Positions 46,138 to 55,573 of a stretch of DNA of 64,000 nt are shown here, piece by piece. The stretch is from the NCBI GenBank assembly GCA_022457155.1, contig JAJGOT010000197.1, forward strand, positions 574,001 through 638,000, given 5' to 3'. The position numbers and the translations under genes were made by a program. Origin of the DNA: Cladopsammia gracilis. Its lineage: Eukaryota > Cnidaria > Anthozoa > Scleractinia > Dendrophylliidae. The first letter of the stretch is position 1, and the number at the start of each line of letters is the position of its first letter. The notes under the pieces were generated by a model. It saw only the letters and a program-made list of their open reading frames with translations, made no database searches and was not told the origin of the DNA.

Positions 46138-46552
46138 TTCAGGGGTATTTCTCTAAAAAAGTCCCAATAACTTTTCAGATGTGGAAAGCTATTTTTATGT
46201 GCATAGTGATTTAAATTTTGTTGGTTTTGAAAGCTAAGCAATAAAAGGATAAGTTGATGAAACAAGTCAGGTTTGTGCGCTGGCTTGTGGCTGGCTTGCT
46301 GGCTGGTTTGTGAGCTTAAAAGTACACCAAGTCTTTCTTTTGATTTTTATTTTAAATAGCTCTGGGCCTAAAACGTTATCTGCTAGGACTTTTGAGAAAC
46401 AGACGCTGCATTATTTTGTATTGACATGTCTTTTCATAGGTTCAAAGCTTGAATCAAATTACTCAAAGTTGATTACTCAAAACAAAGTTGATTTATCTTT
46501 ATTGTTTTATTTTTTACTCTAGTTAGGTTTTCAGTGACGTAAAATTTTCTAT

Positions 46553-49500
46553 ATGGGTTGCGGCTCCTCTACAGCAATTAATACAGGTAAGTGTCAAGCA
46601 GTGTTGCTGTTAATAAAAATAATAATAATTTAACAATTTATATAGCGCATTATACATACAAAATGATCTAATGCACTTTACAATTTTCATAAGAAAGAAT
46701 ACAATATATATATATATAAACAATAAAAATTAATTAATATAGTCTTAAAAATTGCAATGTAGAAGAAAAAATATAATTCATATAGATTTGTTATTTTATT
46801 GATTATTATTAAGGTAACTACAAAGTGATGTATTTCATGAAGGACTAGAGATAATTGGAAATTGTCAAACTAGCCTCTTTTACACAATGGAACGATGACG
46901 TCATATGATGTAGTTATTAGGTAATTAGTTATACATCTGCCATCTTGGATTTCTGAAATTTTTTAAAACCTCTTAAAAACCGTCCAAATTGACTCAAAAT
47001 TAATCAAAACCAATAAATAAACACTAAATGACATATAAATATAAAAGTTATACCAATAAACATTGTTTTTCTTCATTCAAAGGTACAAATATACAAATTT
47101 CAAAAAACATGGCTGTCAAAATCTTGTTGCCATGGAAACATCAAGTCATGCGATCAATAATTATTATTGTCATATGAAATTGTTGCCAGATAAATTTTAG
47201 GAAAAGTCAAACGAAGGGACCAGTTTTGTGGACTGATTAATGTTTCCTCAAATTGTGTTCTTGCTCCTACATGTATGTGACTGTGCATTCTGTTGTTGGG
47301 ACATAATTGAATCTCTGTGACTGGATAGAAAAAAATGAACCAATCAAAGACCATATTGGAAGTTGTCTCTGTAACACTAGTTTGCTTGTGTGGATATTTA
47401 AGGGTCTAATGTCCCTAGTATGTGACATCATTGTTTATAACAAAGCTAAAGTAAAGCTTATGCTCTGATTGGACAATTGAACATTAATTTTGCTATTTGC
47501 CCATGGGTGCACACTGATGCTAGCAAGCTGATCCCTAACCCTGTTAGTCTTCAGACATGATGGGAACTTTGGATCACAGGGGCTCAAACCATTGACCTCT
47601 TATCTTTCAAAACTGCTACAACCCCACACCTTCAAAATTGGGTATTGCAAAAGGTAATTAACAATTCAACGTTTACCTTCATTTTTTTCCACAGCTGTCG
47701 AACCAGCTCCAAAACGTAAGTCAACTTCAAGTCGTTCCTCCATTAAGGTGACCAATGGCCATGCTAAGAACATTGAGGACAATGAGCAAATTAGTGAGTT
47801 TACATGTTTTCAAGTTTGTGAGTTTACTTTGTACATGGAGTCAAACATTGAAGCGGCCAATCTGGGAGGTCCAGAGGGTTAGGATACACACTTATGACGT
47901 AAGCATGAAAGCAAGGCCTAAGGGCCACCAAACTTACCACAAACATCAAAAAAGGAAATATGGCAGCGGAAACAAGTGCAATTTGTGATTTAGAAATTAA
48001 AAATTAACCCCAGAAGATATTCCTGGAGCAGATATACTAAATGAAAATCAGTTGAAAAGTGCACGGCGGAAAAACTACAATGTAACCTTCGGTAAGGATC
48101 CTTCGGAAATGCATGAAACGTCAAGTCTTTCCTATTATTGGAACGATTATTACAAAGCGCAGCGACGCAACATTTGTCAGAGAATTTTTATCGTAGTTAT
48201 ATGCTGCACTTCTGCCTTTTTAATTGCAATGTGGCCCTTAGGCCTTGCTTTCATGCTTACGTCGGAAGTATGTATCCTGGAGGTCCTTGGCTCTGACCAC
48301 TGGCCAGAATTGTTTAATGGTAGCCCCAAGTTCAACTACTCTGACATGTTTGTAATAGCCTAATGGTCTGCCTAATTCTAGTTGGGGTTGTCGACCTTGT
48401 AACATAACTGTTAACTCTGACCCCCCCCCCCCCCCCCCAACTTGGGACATGTTAATGAAAACTATTTATTCATTTATTTATTTATTGAGTCATGTTACTT
48501 ATGTGAATGTAATCAATAAGGGCAAGCATGATGTTTTCTTAACAAAATAAAAATGAAAGGCAAAACTCATCATGGCCTGGCATTTTTCCACTCCCCCCCC
48601 CCCCCCCCCCCCCCCCCCCAACCAGTCCCACAAGGTTTAACTTACCAGGGGCTAGTGGAGCCTCAGCTGTTGATAGCTCTCGGAAACATGAAAATACTTC
48701 AGCTCCACCACCATAACAAGGTGACATGCCCAGAATGGAACATTTAAAATTGGCCAGATGTAATTATTTCAGCTTCTTCTCTTATGGAAAAATTATGGGA
48801 GTGATCATTGTTGTCTCTTTTCCATCCACTTTGCAGAGGAGTCTTCTTCGCAGAAACATGGGAAGGAGACTTCACCTCCAGAAGCCAACGGCCATGTTGT
48901 AAATTATCACGTTACAACTCCAAACAACAATGCAATCTCAGAAACAACTAGCGGCGATATTGAACCTGATCCAGTTGATGAAACAGTAAATCAAAGCGTG
49001 AACAGTTCCACTGCGACGGAGGAAAATACAACACCTGAAATCACAATACCCGAGAATAAAGACAGGTCTGTGCAAGAACATTTTGATAGGGAAGAAGAGT
49101 CTCCCAGGCGCAACACTCTCTCTGCGGACGAACATCGACCAGTCGTTATTAGCAGTTCATCGGCCAGTGATGGAAATGTTGCTATGGTAACGAGTGTTGA
49201 TGACGAGAAACCAGATTTGACCCAAGAAACAAGTGTTATAGAGGCGCAGGATATCTCTGATCAGGGTAAGGATATTGCAGGGACTGCTCAGATTGACTCA
49301 GTGCAGCACAGGATTGCCAGCAAAAGCAGTTTATCTGGTGAGAATGATATAGTGGCACATGGGGATGCTGGTGAACTTAACAAAGAGACAACCAGTGAAA
49401 CAAGTTTATCAGATCGCAAGAGTACCAGTAAAGCCAGTTTATCTGGTGAAAAAGACATGGTGTCACACAGTAATACTAATGCAGTCCAAGCATCAAACAG

Positions 49501-50312
49501 GGACACCAGTCAAACCAGCCTATCTAGTGATAAAAATACAGCCCTTGGACAAGATCAGAACAACAGGAAGGGTAGTATGACTGTAAGTGAGTTTTTCGGT
49601 GCACCCTCACAGGACCACATTCATTTATCACGTCAAAGTCTTGGCTCTTTGCATCAAAATGTTTTGCCATCCACCGCTGAAGTTGAGACATCTTCTGAAC
49701 CAAATGAAATCGTCAAAGAGGAATCTCCTCCTATTGGTGGGAAGGAGGCACCAGTGGATCTACAAACTGGTGTTTCTGATTCTGGACGTCCTGTCCCAAC
49801 AAGGCAAGATTCCTCCTTGAGCAATGATAGCGAAGAAGGTAGAATTTGTACTGTGACTGCCACTGTTCGAATAGGGACTTTAGAACATGCTCTAGGCCAA
49901 AAAAACTGTCACTTTAACAGGGTCTGTGTTCCGTATACCCGAACAAGAGGGTGACTCAACCACGCCCAAGCCTGGCGATAAAATTGGCATTGTAAAAGGG
50001 GATGTTACTAACAATCAATCAAGTGAAAAACTAGCTATTCTTCGCGGAGATCTCTTTGCTGTTTCAGGTGAAGGTGCTGCAAATGGACTCATTGCTACAG
50101 CGTCAATTGATGTGTTGTCTTGTAATTTACGGGAAAAACTAGCCACCATCACAGCGGATGTGGCACCCAGTGATGATCCTGAACACCAGACTGGTATAAT
50201 CTCGGGCGACGTTCTCGCCGCTTCGGACAGTGGATCATATGATGATAAAATTGGAAGTTTGTCAGGCAAAGTTGTTGCTTTGACATTTGGCGAGGATATG
50301 ATCTCTTATTGA
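46553..50312 (+). CDS. Predicted N-myristoylated, Ser/Thr/Glu-rich protein, four exons (508 aa)
   Basis: Exons 46553-46586, 47695-47793, 48837-49838 and 49921-50312 total 1527 bases with consistent phases and GT-AG introns. The protein begins M-G-C-G-S-S: Gly2 fits N-myristoylation and Cys3 fits palmitoylation, so attachment to the inner plasma membrane is likely. A short basic patch (P-K-R-K-S-T-S-S-R-S-S) follows, then a long acidic, low-complexity region. At about residues 205-280 four loose repeats of the form S-x-(A/S/T)-S-L-S-(G/D/S) occur. The last exon has five repeats ending in G/A-D-(V/L): K-I-G-I-V-K-G-D-V, K-L-A-I-L-R-G-D-L, K-L-A-T-I-T-A-D-V, Q-T-G-I-I-S-G-D-V and K-I-G-S-L-S-G-K-V. 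I do not recognise the family. Most of the chain is probably disordered; a membrane-tethered scaffold is a guess from composition. Confidence 0.75.
47900..48363 (+). pseudogene. Unassigned ORF fragment inside intron 2
   Basis: Within the intron 47794-48836, an open frame (48052-48363) has one clear membrane-spanning segment (I-F-I-V-V-I-C-C-T-S-A-F-L-I-A-M-W). A frame upstream reads M-A-A-E-T-S-A-I-C-D-L-E and later E-D-I-P-G-A-D, which resembles the N-terminus of a repetitive coral coding family, but a stop intervenes. No family was firmly recognised; most likely a decayed insertion. Confidence 0.3.
48421..48438. repeat. Poly-C run
   Basis: About 18 consecutive C in intron 2 of the 46553 gene. 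Confidence 0.95.
48593..48619. repeat. Poly-C run
   Basis: About 27 consecutive C in the same intron, 150 bases beyond the first. Confidence 0.95.
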
Positions 50313-51600
50313 TGACTACAGTGTTAGTAGTACAGCTAAGCTGTGAAATTTAATTGAATCAGTCAATCAAGGTATATTTTTAAAAGATAATTATTTTAAG
50401 CAAATGGGAGGCCTGGTTGGCTTAATGGCAGATACAAAGCATGCACTATGTAAAGTTTAAATTATTGATATTAAAAGGGTCAATGTTGCCAGATATGTCA
50501 CACAGGCTAAGAATTTTGAAAAACATTGGGCCGACATAAATTAAATTTACACCATCGCAGTGGAATCATAATTCTATAGAAGCTCTATTCTCCCCTTAGG
50601 AGATAAAGGGACATTGATGGTGAGTCCCAAGGCAACTAAATGTGATTTTAAAGTTCTTATAAAGTATAACTAAATTTAATTTGTTCTTTAGCACTATGGA
50701 CAAATCAAAATTGTTAAGAAACTTTCTGAGGAGAGGGTATCAGTGGATCTACTGTATAGCCATGCAAAATATACAATAATTATGAAAACATGTTTTTTGT
50801 ATAATATAACAGAAACATTTTCACACATTTTAATAGCTTACACACACATGTCTGCTATTTCCTTTTTCTCCATCTGTACCCAAGCTAGTGCTTAAAGGGA
50901 ACCTCAATTGTTATAACAAATTGATGGAATTATTTGGAACATGTGGAAAGAAAATTTTACTGTACAAAAACATTGGATAGGCATATCAGCTATTTTCGCT
51001 TTTAAATTTCCCGTGCACCGCCATTTTGAGTTTTTATGATGTCATATGGTTGCCCAAGAACGTCGATTCTTAACAATAGCGGCAACCATGTGACGTCATA
51101 AAAATTCAAAATGGCGGCGTGCGGGAAATTTAAAAGCGAAAATAGGTGATATTCATATCCAATTTTTTGTACACTAAAAAAATCTTTTCACATGTTATAA
51201 CAATAAATTGAAATTTAGACTTTATTTCCATTAATTTTTTTTTGATAACGGTGGAAGTTGCCTTTAAAAGCAAGAAAAATGTGCCTGCAGAGAAAAAAAT
51301 AATGAATTAATGCCTTGGCATTTTGAAGGCAGTCGTCTTTCAGATGAGCTGGCAAGGATATTTAATGATCGTGAACACCCTATTTAATTCCTTTTTTTTG
51401 GAAATCCGACTCTAAGATAAATGTCATTACATTGTAAACGTACAATTACATGTATGTACATTATGTGTGAAATAAAAATATTCATTTATATACATGTTGA
51501 ATATGATATAAATTATTGATGTAATCAACGCTAGTGAAGGCTCGTTTTGCAGCCGTTTAAGGAGGTTCGGACACAAAATGATCCTAGTGTGACCGCTGAT
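50313..51600. other. Gene-free interval with one palindromic MITE
   Basis: AT-rich. 50897-51264 is an inverted-repeat element: AAAGGGAACCTCAATTGTTA at the left pairs loosely with a right end at GAAGTTGCCTTTAAA. The inner arms GCTTTTAAATTTCCCG...GCCGCCATTTTGAATTTTTATG-type sequence are strongly self-complementary. No exon seen. Confidence 0.65.
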
Positions 51601-51886
51601 AGAGCGATTTTCAATTGAGTATCGTAAAACCAAAACCAAAGTTATTACTCTGACCAATCACAACAGGCGCAGACAATCCAATGAACCAATCAGAACTCGA
51701 AGCAAATACATATAGCCAACGCCAAGTGCGGGAAAACGCGTGCGAGCAAGTCACGATTGGTTTTGGTTTTACTTCTGATTGGTTGAGAAAGTGGCGCGAG
51801 GTATTTAGCCAATCACAAAGCGTAGCAATGAAAAACCAAAGCAATCGCGAAATTACTTTCGATAATAAATTGAAAAACCACTCTAG
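51601..51886. mobile_element. CCAAT-rich MITE copy
   Basis: AGAGCGATTTTCAATTGAGT at the left and a complementary right end (ATTGAAAAACCACTCT). Internal ACCAATCACAACAGG, ACCAATCAGAACTCG, GATTGGTTTTGG, CTGATTGGTTGAG and GCCAATCACAAAGCG are as in the 27-kb copies, more diverged. Confidence 0.9.
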
Positions 51887-53749
51887 TGTGTGATTTATTT
51901 GTGGGGCTTTTATATATAGAAAACCGCCTATGAATATTCAATCAGTATAATGAGCAAATAGAGGTTTCATCAAGTTTTTTCTCTGCAGAAAGGAGGATTT
52001 GCGCCCAAAATTCGCATGCGTTTTAAAGGGTGCCAGCGCGTGACTATGGCAACCTTTAGTCAATGAGTTAATGACGTATCTGAAGAGAGGACCCTGGGAA
52101 CGGAGTTGAACCCGAGTCTAGCACATTTTTCGCCGGAAGGGAAGAAGAGATAGCTTGGGGAAGAGGTTGCGCATTTCGCCGATATCACAATCGTTCAAGT
52201 GGTTAATTTATTTAATTTCGACGAAATCTGTTTATGCGACTTGAAGATCACTTCAAAACTAGACGGATCTTTAAATATGAGGGTCGTGCGATGCTTTTAC
52301 GCACATTTGTTTGACAAACGGGTAAGTTTGTCCGTCTCCCATACAATGTCTGTAAAGCTTTCGCGACTTTAATTAGCGACTTGTAACTTTGTTCCCAAAC
52401 ATCTCATAACCCTCAAATTTGGGCAGTAGACTAGGTTTGAGGTGATCTTGCTGCAATATAAGCGGCTTAAGTAGAGAGCCAAGATAACGATTGAAAAGGG
52501 TGAATGACCCAGCAGTTTCATGTAGGGCTAAGGTAGTGTTTTCCCAGCAGGTGACAGGAAGAGTTTTTTTCGATCTAACATTTGCATCCGTTCTGGTGCG
52601 TTCGTGAGATTTTCTATTGAAATTTGGCGTGTGAAAACCCCGTTCGGGGTTCGCAGCCAGTCAGAATGGCGAAACGACTTTCTCACACGTGAAAAAAGCG
52701 TTTCGTCCGATCACAAATCTCAGTATGTATAAAATAAACAAATAACAGCATGGGCAGTGTTTTGTATACGGTATTTACGCACTCATTGGTTTGTATCACG
52801 CACGCCAGCACTGCCCATGAAGTAATCTATATCTACTCCGCGATGAAAAGGAGTATTCTGATTGGTCCCCAGATCGGTCCGAATTTTGCTATGCCTAAAT
52901 GCCTGAGTGACGTAATCAATATACGACCCTTCCTTTGACAGGTTTTTTATATCCGAAATAGTAACCGTCATGTCAAGTTTCACATTGGTTTGGAGATATT
53001 AAAGAAATAAAAAACGCGCCGAGTGCATTATTGAGTATATAAGCACGCGGGAATTTTTAAGAGCACGAGAGAAGTGCAGAGAAGCACGAGCCAAAGGCGA
53101 GTGCTTCTCGCACTCCTCGAGTGTTCTTAAAAATTCCCAAGTGCTTATATAACTCAACAATGCACGAGGAACAAGTTTTTTTTCTTTTATAAAATTAAAA
53201 CGGTTATAATGACCTTACGTCACGCGCGTGCTTTATCGAGTTATAATGAACTCGGTTTAACCAATCATAGCGCGCGCATTTCCTTGAGCATTTTATAAAG
53301 CATTTTAAAATTTTGGCGGTGAGTGAGCGTCTCCATGTGCGGAATGTGCGGGAAAGCGAGTGACATCTAGTGGCGCGAGATTTTTTTAGCCAATCACGAA
53401 GCGCGGCAATGTAAAAAGAAAGCAATCGCGAAATTAATTTCGATACTCGGTACGACCTGTACAATAATAGCCCGCTCTATTGGTGGTCAAATTGCCATGA
53501 GCGATAGTTATTTCCGTAAAGTCGGGAAATGTTACACACGTATTTGTATGCTGGGACCAAATATGAGCACCTAACTAACAAAAGTTGGTAAAATTGTAAG
53601 CTCTATCTACGCTACTCTAAAAGATATGACTCTCATTATTAGTGTCGATAGTGTATCGTTTATTGCCACTAACATTTTAATCTCTCGATACTTTTGTAAC
53701 AAAATATACAGTAAGTGGCAAAGTGTTAACTCTTGCAATCTTATATACA
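51887..53749. other. Gene-free interval with hairpins and a CCAAT-MITE fragment
   Basis: Includes a hairpin around 52748-52820 (CATGGGCAGTG with CACTGCCCATG) and an inverted-repeat element at 53019-53160 (GAGTGCATTATTGAGTATAT with its partner TATATAACTCAACAATGCAC). A CCAAT-MITE fragment (53200-53475, minus orientation) directly follows. No exon recognised. Confidence 0.65.
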
Positions 53750-53935
53750 CAGGGGCGGATCTAGGGGGTGCTGGGGGTGCAAGGGGTGCGCACCCCCCCC
53801 CCCCCCCCCTCCCCCAGAGATGACCTGCATCATTCTAATATAACTGGTATTCTGCAAGGAAAAGAAAAAAAACGTGGTTACGTCATTCCTTAGAGGTGCA
53901 CCCCCCTCCTAAGAAAAATCCTGGATCCGCCCCTG
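53750..53935. mobile_element. CAGGGGCGGATC-ended MITE, second copy, inverted
   Basis: CAGGGGCGGATCTAGGGGGT at the left and CCTGGATCCGCCCCTG at the right, flanked by ATACA (53745-53749, 53936-53940). Internal sequence is the complement of the 42632 copy. Contains a long poly-C run near 53793-53812. Confidence 0.88.
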
Positions 53936-54154
53936 ATACATACTACTCAATAAGGAAATAAATATGCCTCTTTTACTAAATTGATTTTAGACTTCCACCT
54001 TTGAAATAGAAGTGCATAATTCCTTTTAAGACAAAATCTAAAACAGTGTTATAAAATACTTAACATTGAACCATACGTCATTTATTAATTGAAATGTAAG
54101 TGACTGTAAGTGACTCATGCCACTCCCGCCGCGCAGGCTGAGCTAGGAAAAAAT

Positions 54155-54520
54155 GGTAGTTTCTTGGTGTTGCGGATGGTGTGATCAGCAAATGACGTAA
54201 AACAAAAGATTCAAAAGACACTGAACAATACCCACACTACAACACAAAGGCCTGGTTCACACGTGCGACGCAAATGCAAGCGCAAACGCAAGCGCAAACG
54301 CAAGCGAACAAGTGCTTTTCACCTTGCGTTTGCGCTTGCATTTGCGTTGAGTCCGGTTCACACGTGTGAAATGCAAACGCAAGTGCAAATGCAAATGCAA
54401 GGAAATGAAATTTTTTCCATTCCTTGCGTTTGCATTTGCACTTGCGTTTGCATTTGCGTCGCACGTGTGAACCAGGCTAAAAGCTAACCAACAATGGCTT
54501 CCGCAACACCAAGAAACACC
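54155..54520. mobile_element. MITE (GGTGTTTCTTGG family) disrupted by a nested MITE
   Basis: Begins GGTAGTTTCTTGGTGTTGCG and ends with CACCAAGAAACACC. The flanks GGAAAAAAT (54146-54154) and CGAAAAAAT (54521-54529) match in 8 of 9 bases. The intact relative at 36145-36277 shows where the interruption lies. Confidence 0.88.
54249..54478. mobile_element. Nested Harbinger-like MITE, 3-bp duplication
   Basis: Ends GGCCTGGTTCACACGTGCGA and complement, close to the Harbinger ends at 12126/16167 (GGCC-T-GTTCACAC). AAA flanks both sides (54246-54248, 54479-54481). Removing it with one AAA restores ACACAAAAGCTAACC, exactly the sequence in the uninterrupted 36-kb copy. Interior consists of (GCAAACGCAAGC)-type words in two hairpins. 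Confidence 0.92.
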
Positions 54521-54722
54521 CGAAAAAATCCATGCATTGAAATTCTCATCCCTCTCCTTCCCCTTCCCTGTTTTTCGCCTGCCACTTTTCCAGACATTTC
54601 CGACCTTTAGAGTTATTACAATCGCTGTTTTGTTGTTGTTCTTTTTTAAAATCCCTATAATTTACCCTGGGATTTTGCCATGCCAGTTTTGAGTGACATG
54701 CAAAAGTTATGACATGAAATAT

Positions 54723-55036
54723 AGTCTTTTGATTAAACGTTGTCATTGATCGGTCTCATCCCTACGCGACCAGACCGAAAAGGATTATGGAGAGAAATAA
54801 ATTCACATTCAACAACTGCACATTACCAAAATACGAAACGTCTAACGGAATATATATCGAAGTGACTCTTGTTGTCTTTGAGTACGAAGACAAACGCGAA
54901 GACAAACGTGAGTTTTGTTGTTCATTGTAAACGCGATAGTAAATGATTAATCGTGCATTTTAATTCACCCATACTCCCGTTTGGTCTGGTCGCGTAGGGA
55001 TGAAACCGATCAGTGACAACGTTTAATCAAAGGACT
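54723..55036. mobile_element. Inverted-repeat element, ~50-bp TIRs
   Basis: AGTCTTTTGATTAAACGTTG...GGTCTCATCCCTACGCGACC at the left, with the matching complement GGTCGCGTAGGGATGAAACC...CAACGTTTAATCAAAGGACT at the right. The interior has GAAGACAAACG(C/T)GA repeats and no gene. Confidence 0.85.
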
Positions 55037-55259
55037 GTATGCTAAACGGTAACCGTCAACGATCAATTAAACAATTTAAAGGCGGGAGAAGGGGCTGTAT
55101 TTAAACAATAAATATCGATACTGCACCACCCAGATAATGAAATCGATTGTTAAGTTAAATTTTCTGGTAAGAGGCTTTTTAAAATCTCTTAGAAATTTCC
55201 TATCTGCGTTTGAAAAGAACCTGCAGTCCCTAGTGCGCGTGCTTGAACTTTGTTTTCAT

Positions 55260-55266
55260 TTTATTT
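55260..55266 (-). terminator. Candidate polyadenylation signal of ANKUB1
   Basis: AAATAAAA on minus, about 310 bases past the ANKUB1 stop. The motif is short and common, so weak. Confidence 0.35.
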
Positions 55267-55573
55267 GACGATACGTTACATTCTGTGACTACTCACATGA
55301 CGCAAATTTCAAGTTTTACCAGAAGCTGAATGTTCGCCATTGTGGATGGGAAAGCTTGCGGAAGTAAGCCTCTATTTTGCTAACGAAGAGTTCAAAAGAA
55401 GCGGTGTTGAAGTCAAGTAAAGATCGGGCAGTTAAAGATAACATCGCCAGCAGCACATTCAACGAATGTTTTCTGCAGTAACGTGGAAGGTAAAACTGAC
55501 ATTCCATCGTGTGAGTCTTACAAAACATTGCATGCGCCGAAGGAACTGCAGGTACCTTTAAAATTAAAGAAAG

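Larger units (their letters stand above)
43020..46552. other. Interval upstream of the myristoylated-protein gene
   Basis: No coding exon apart from the start considered at 46553. A strong donor string GAAAAAG|GTAAGT at 44277-44278, after a moderately GC-rich stretch, may end a 5' untranslated exon. A doubled ~55-base unit (CATGGAACTCCAA...ATGAATTCTAA) lies at 43570-43665. Three inverted-repeat elements are listed separately. Confidence 0.5.

Noticed and set aside
54237..54487. Lys/Arg/Cys-rich frames at 54.2-54.5 kb
   Set aside because: Read-through of GCAAACGCAAGC words within the nested MITE.
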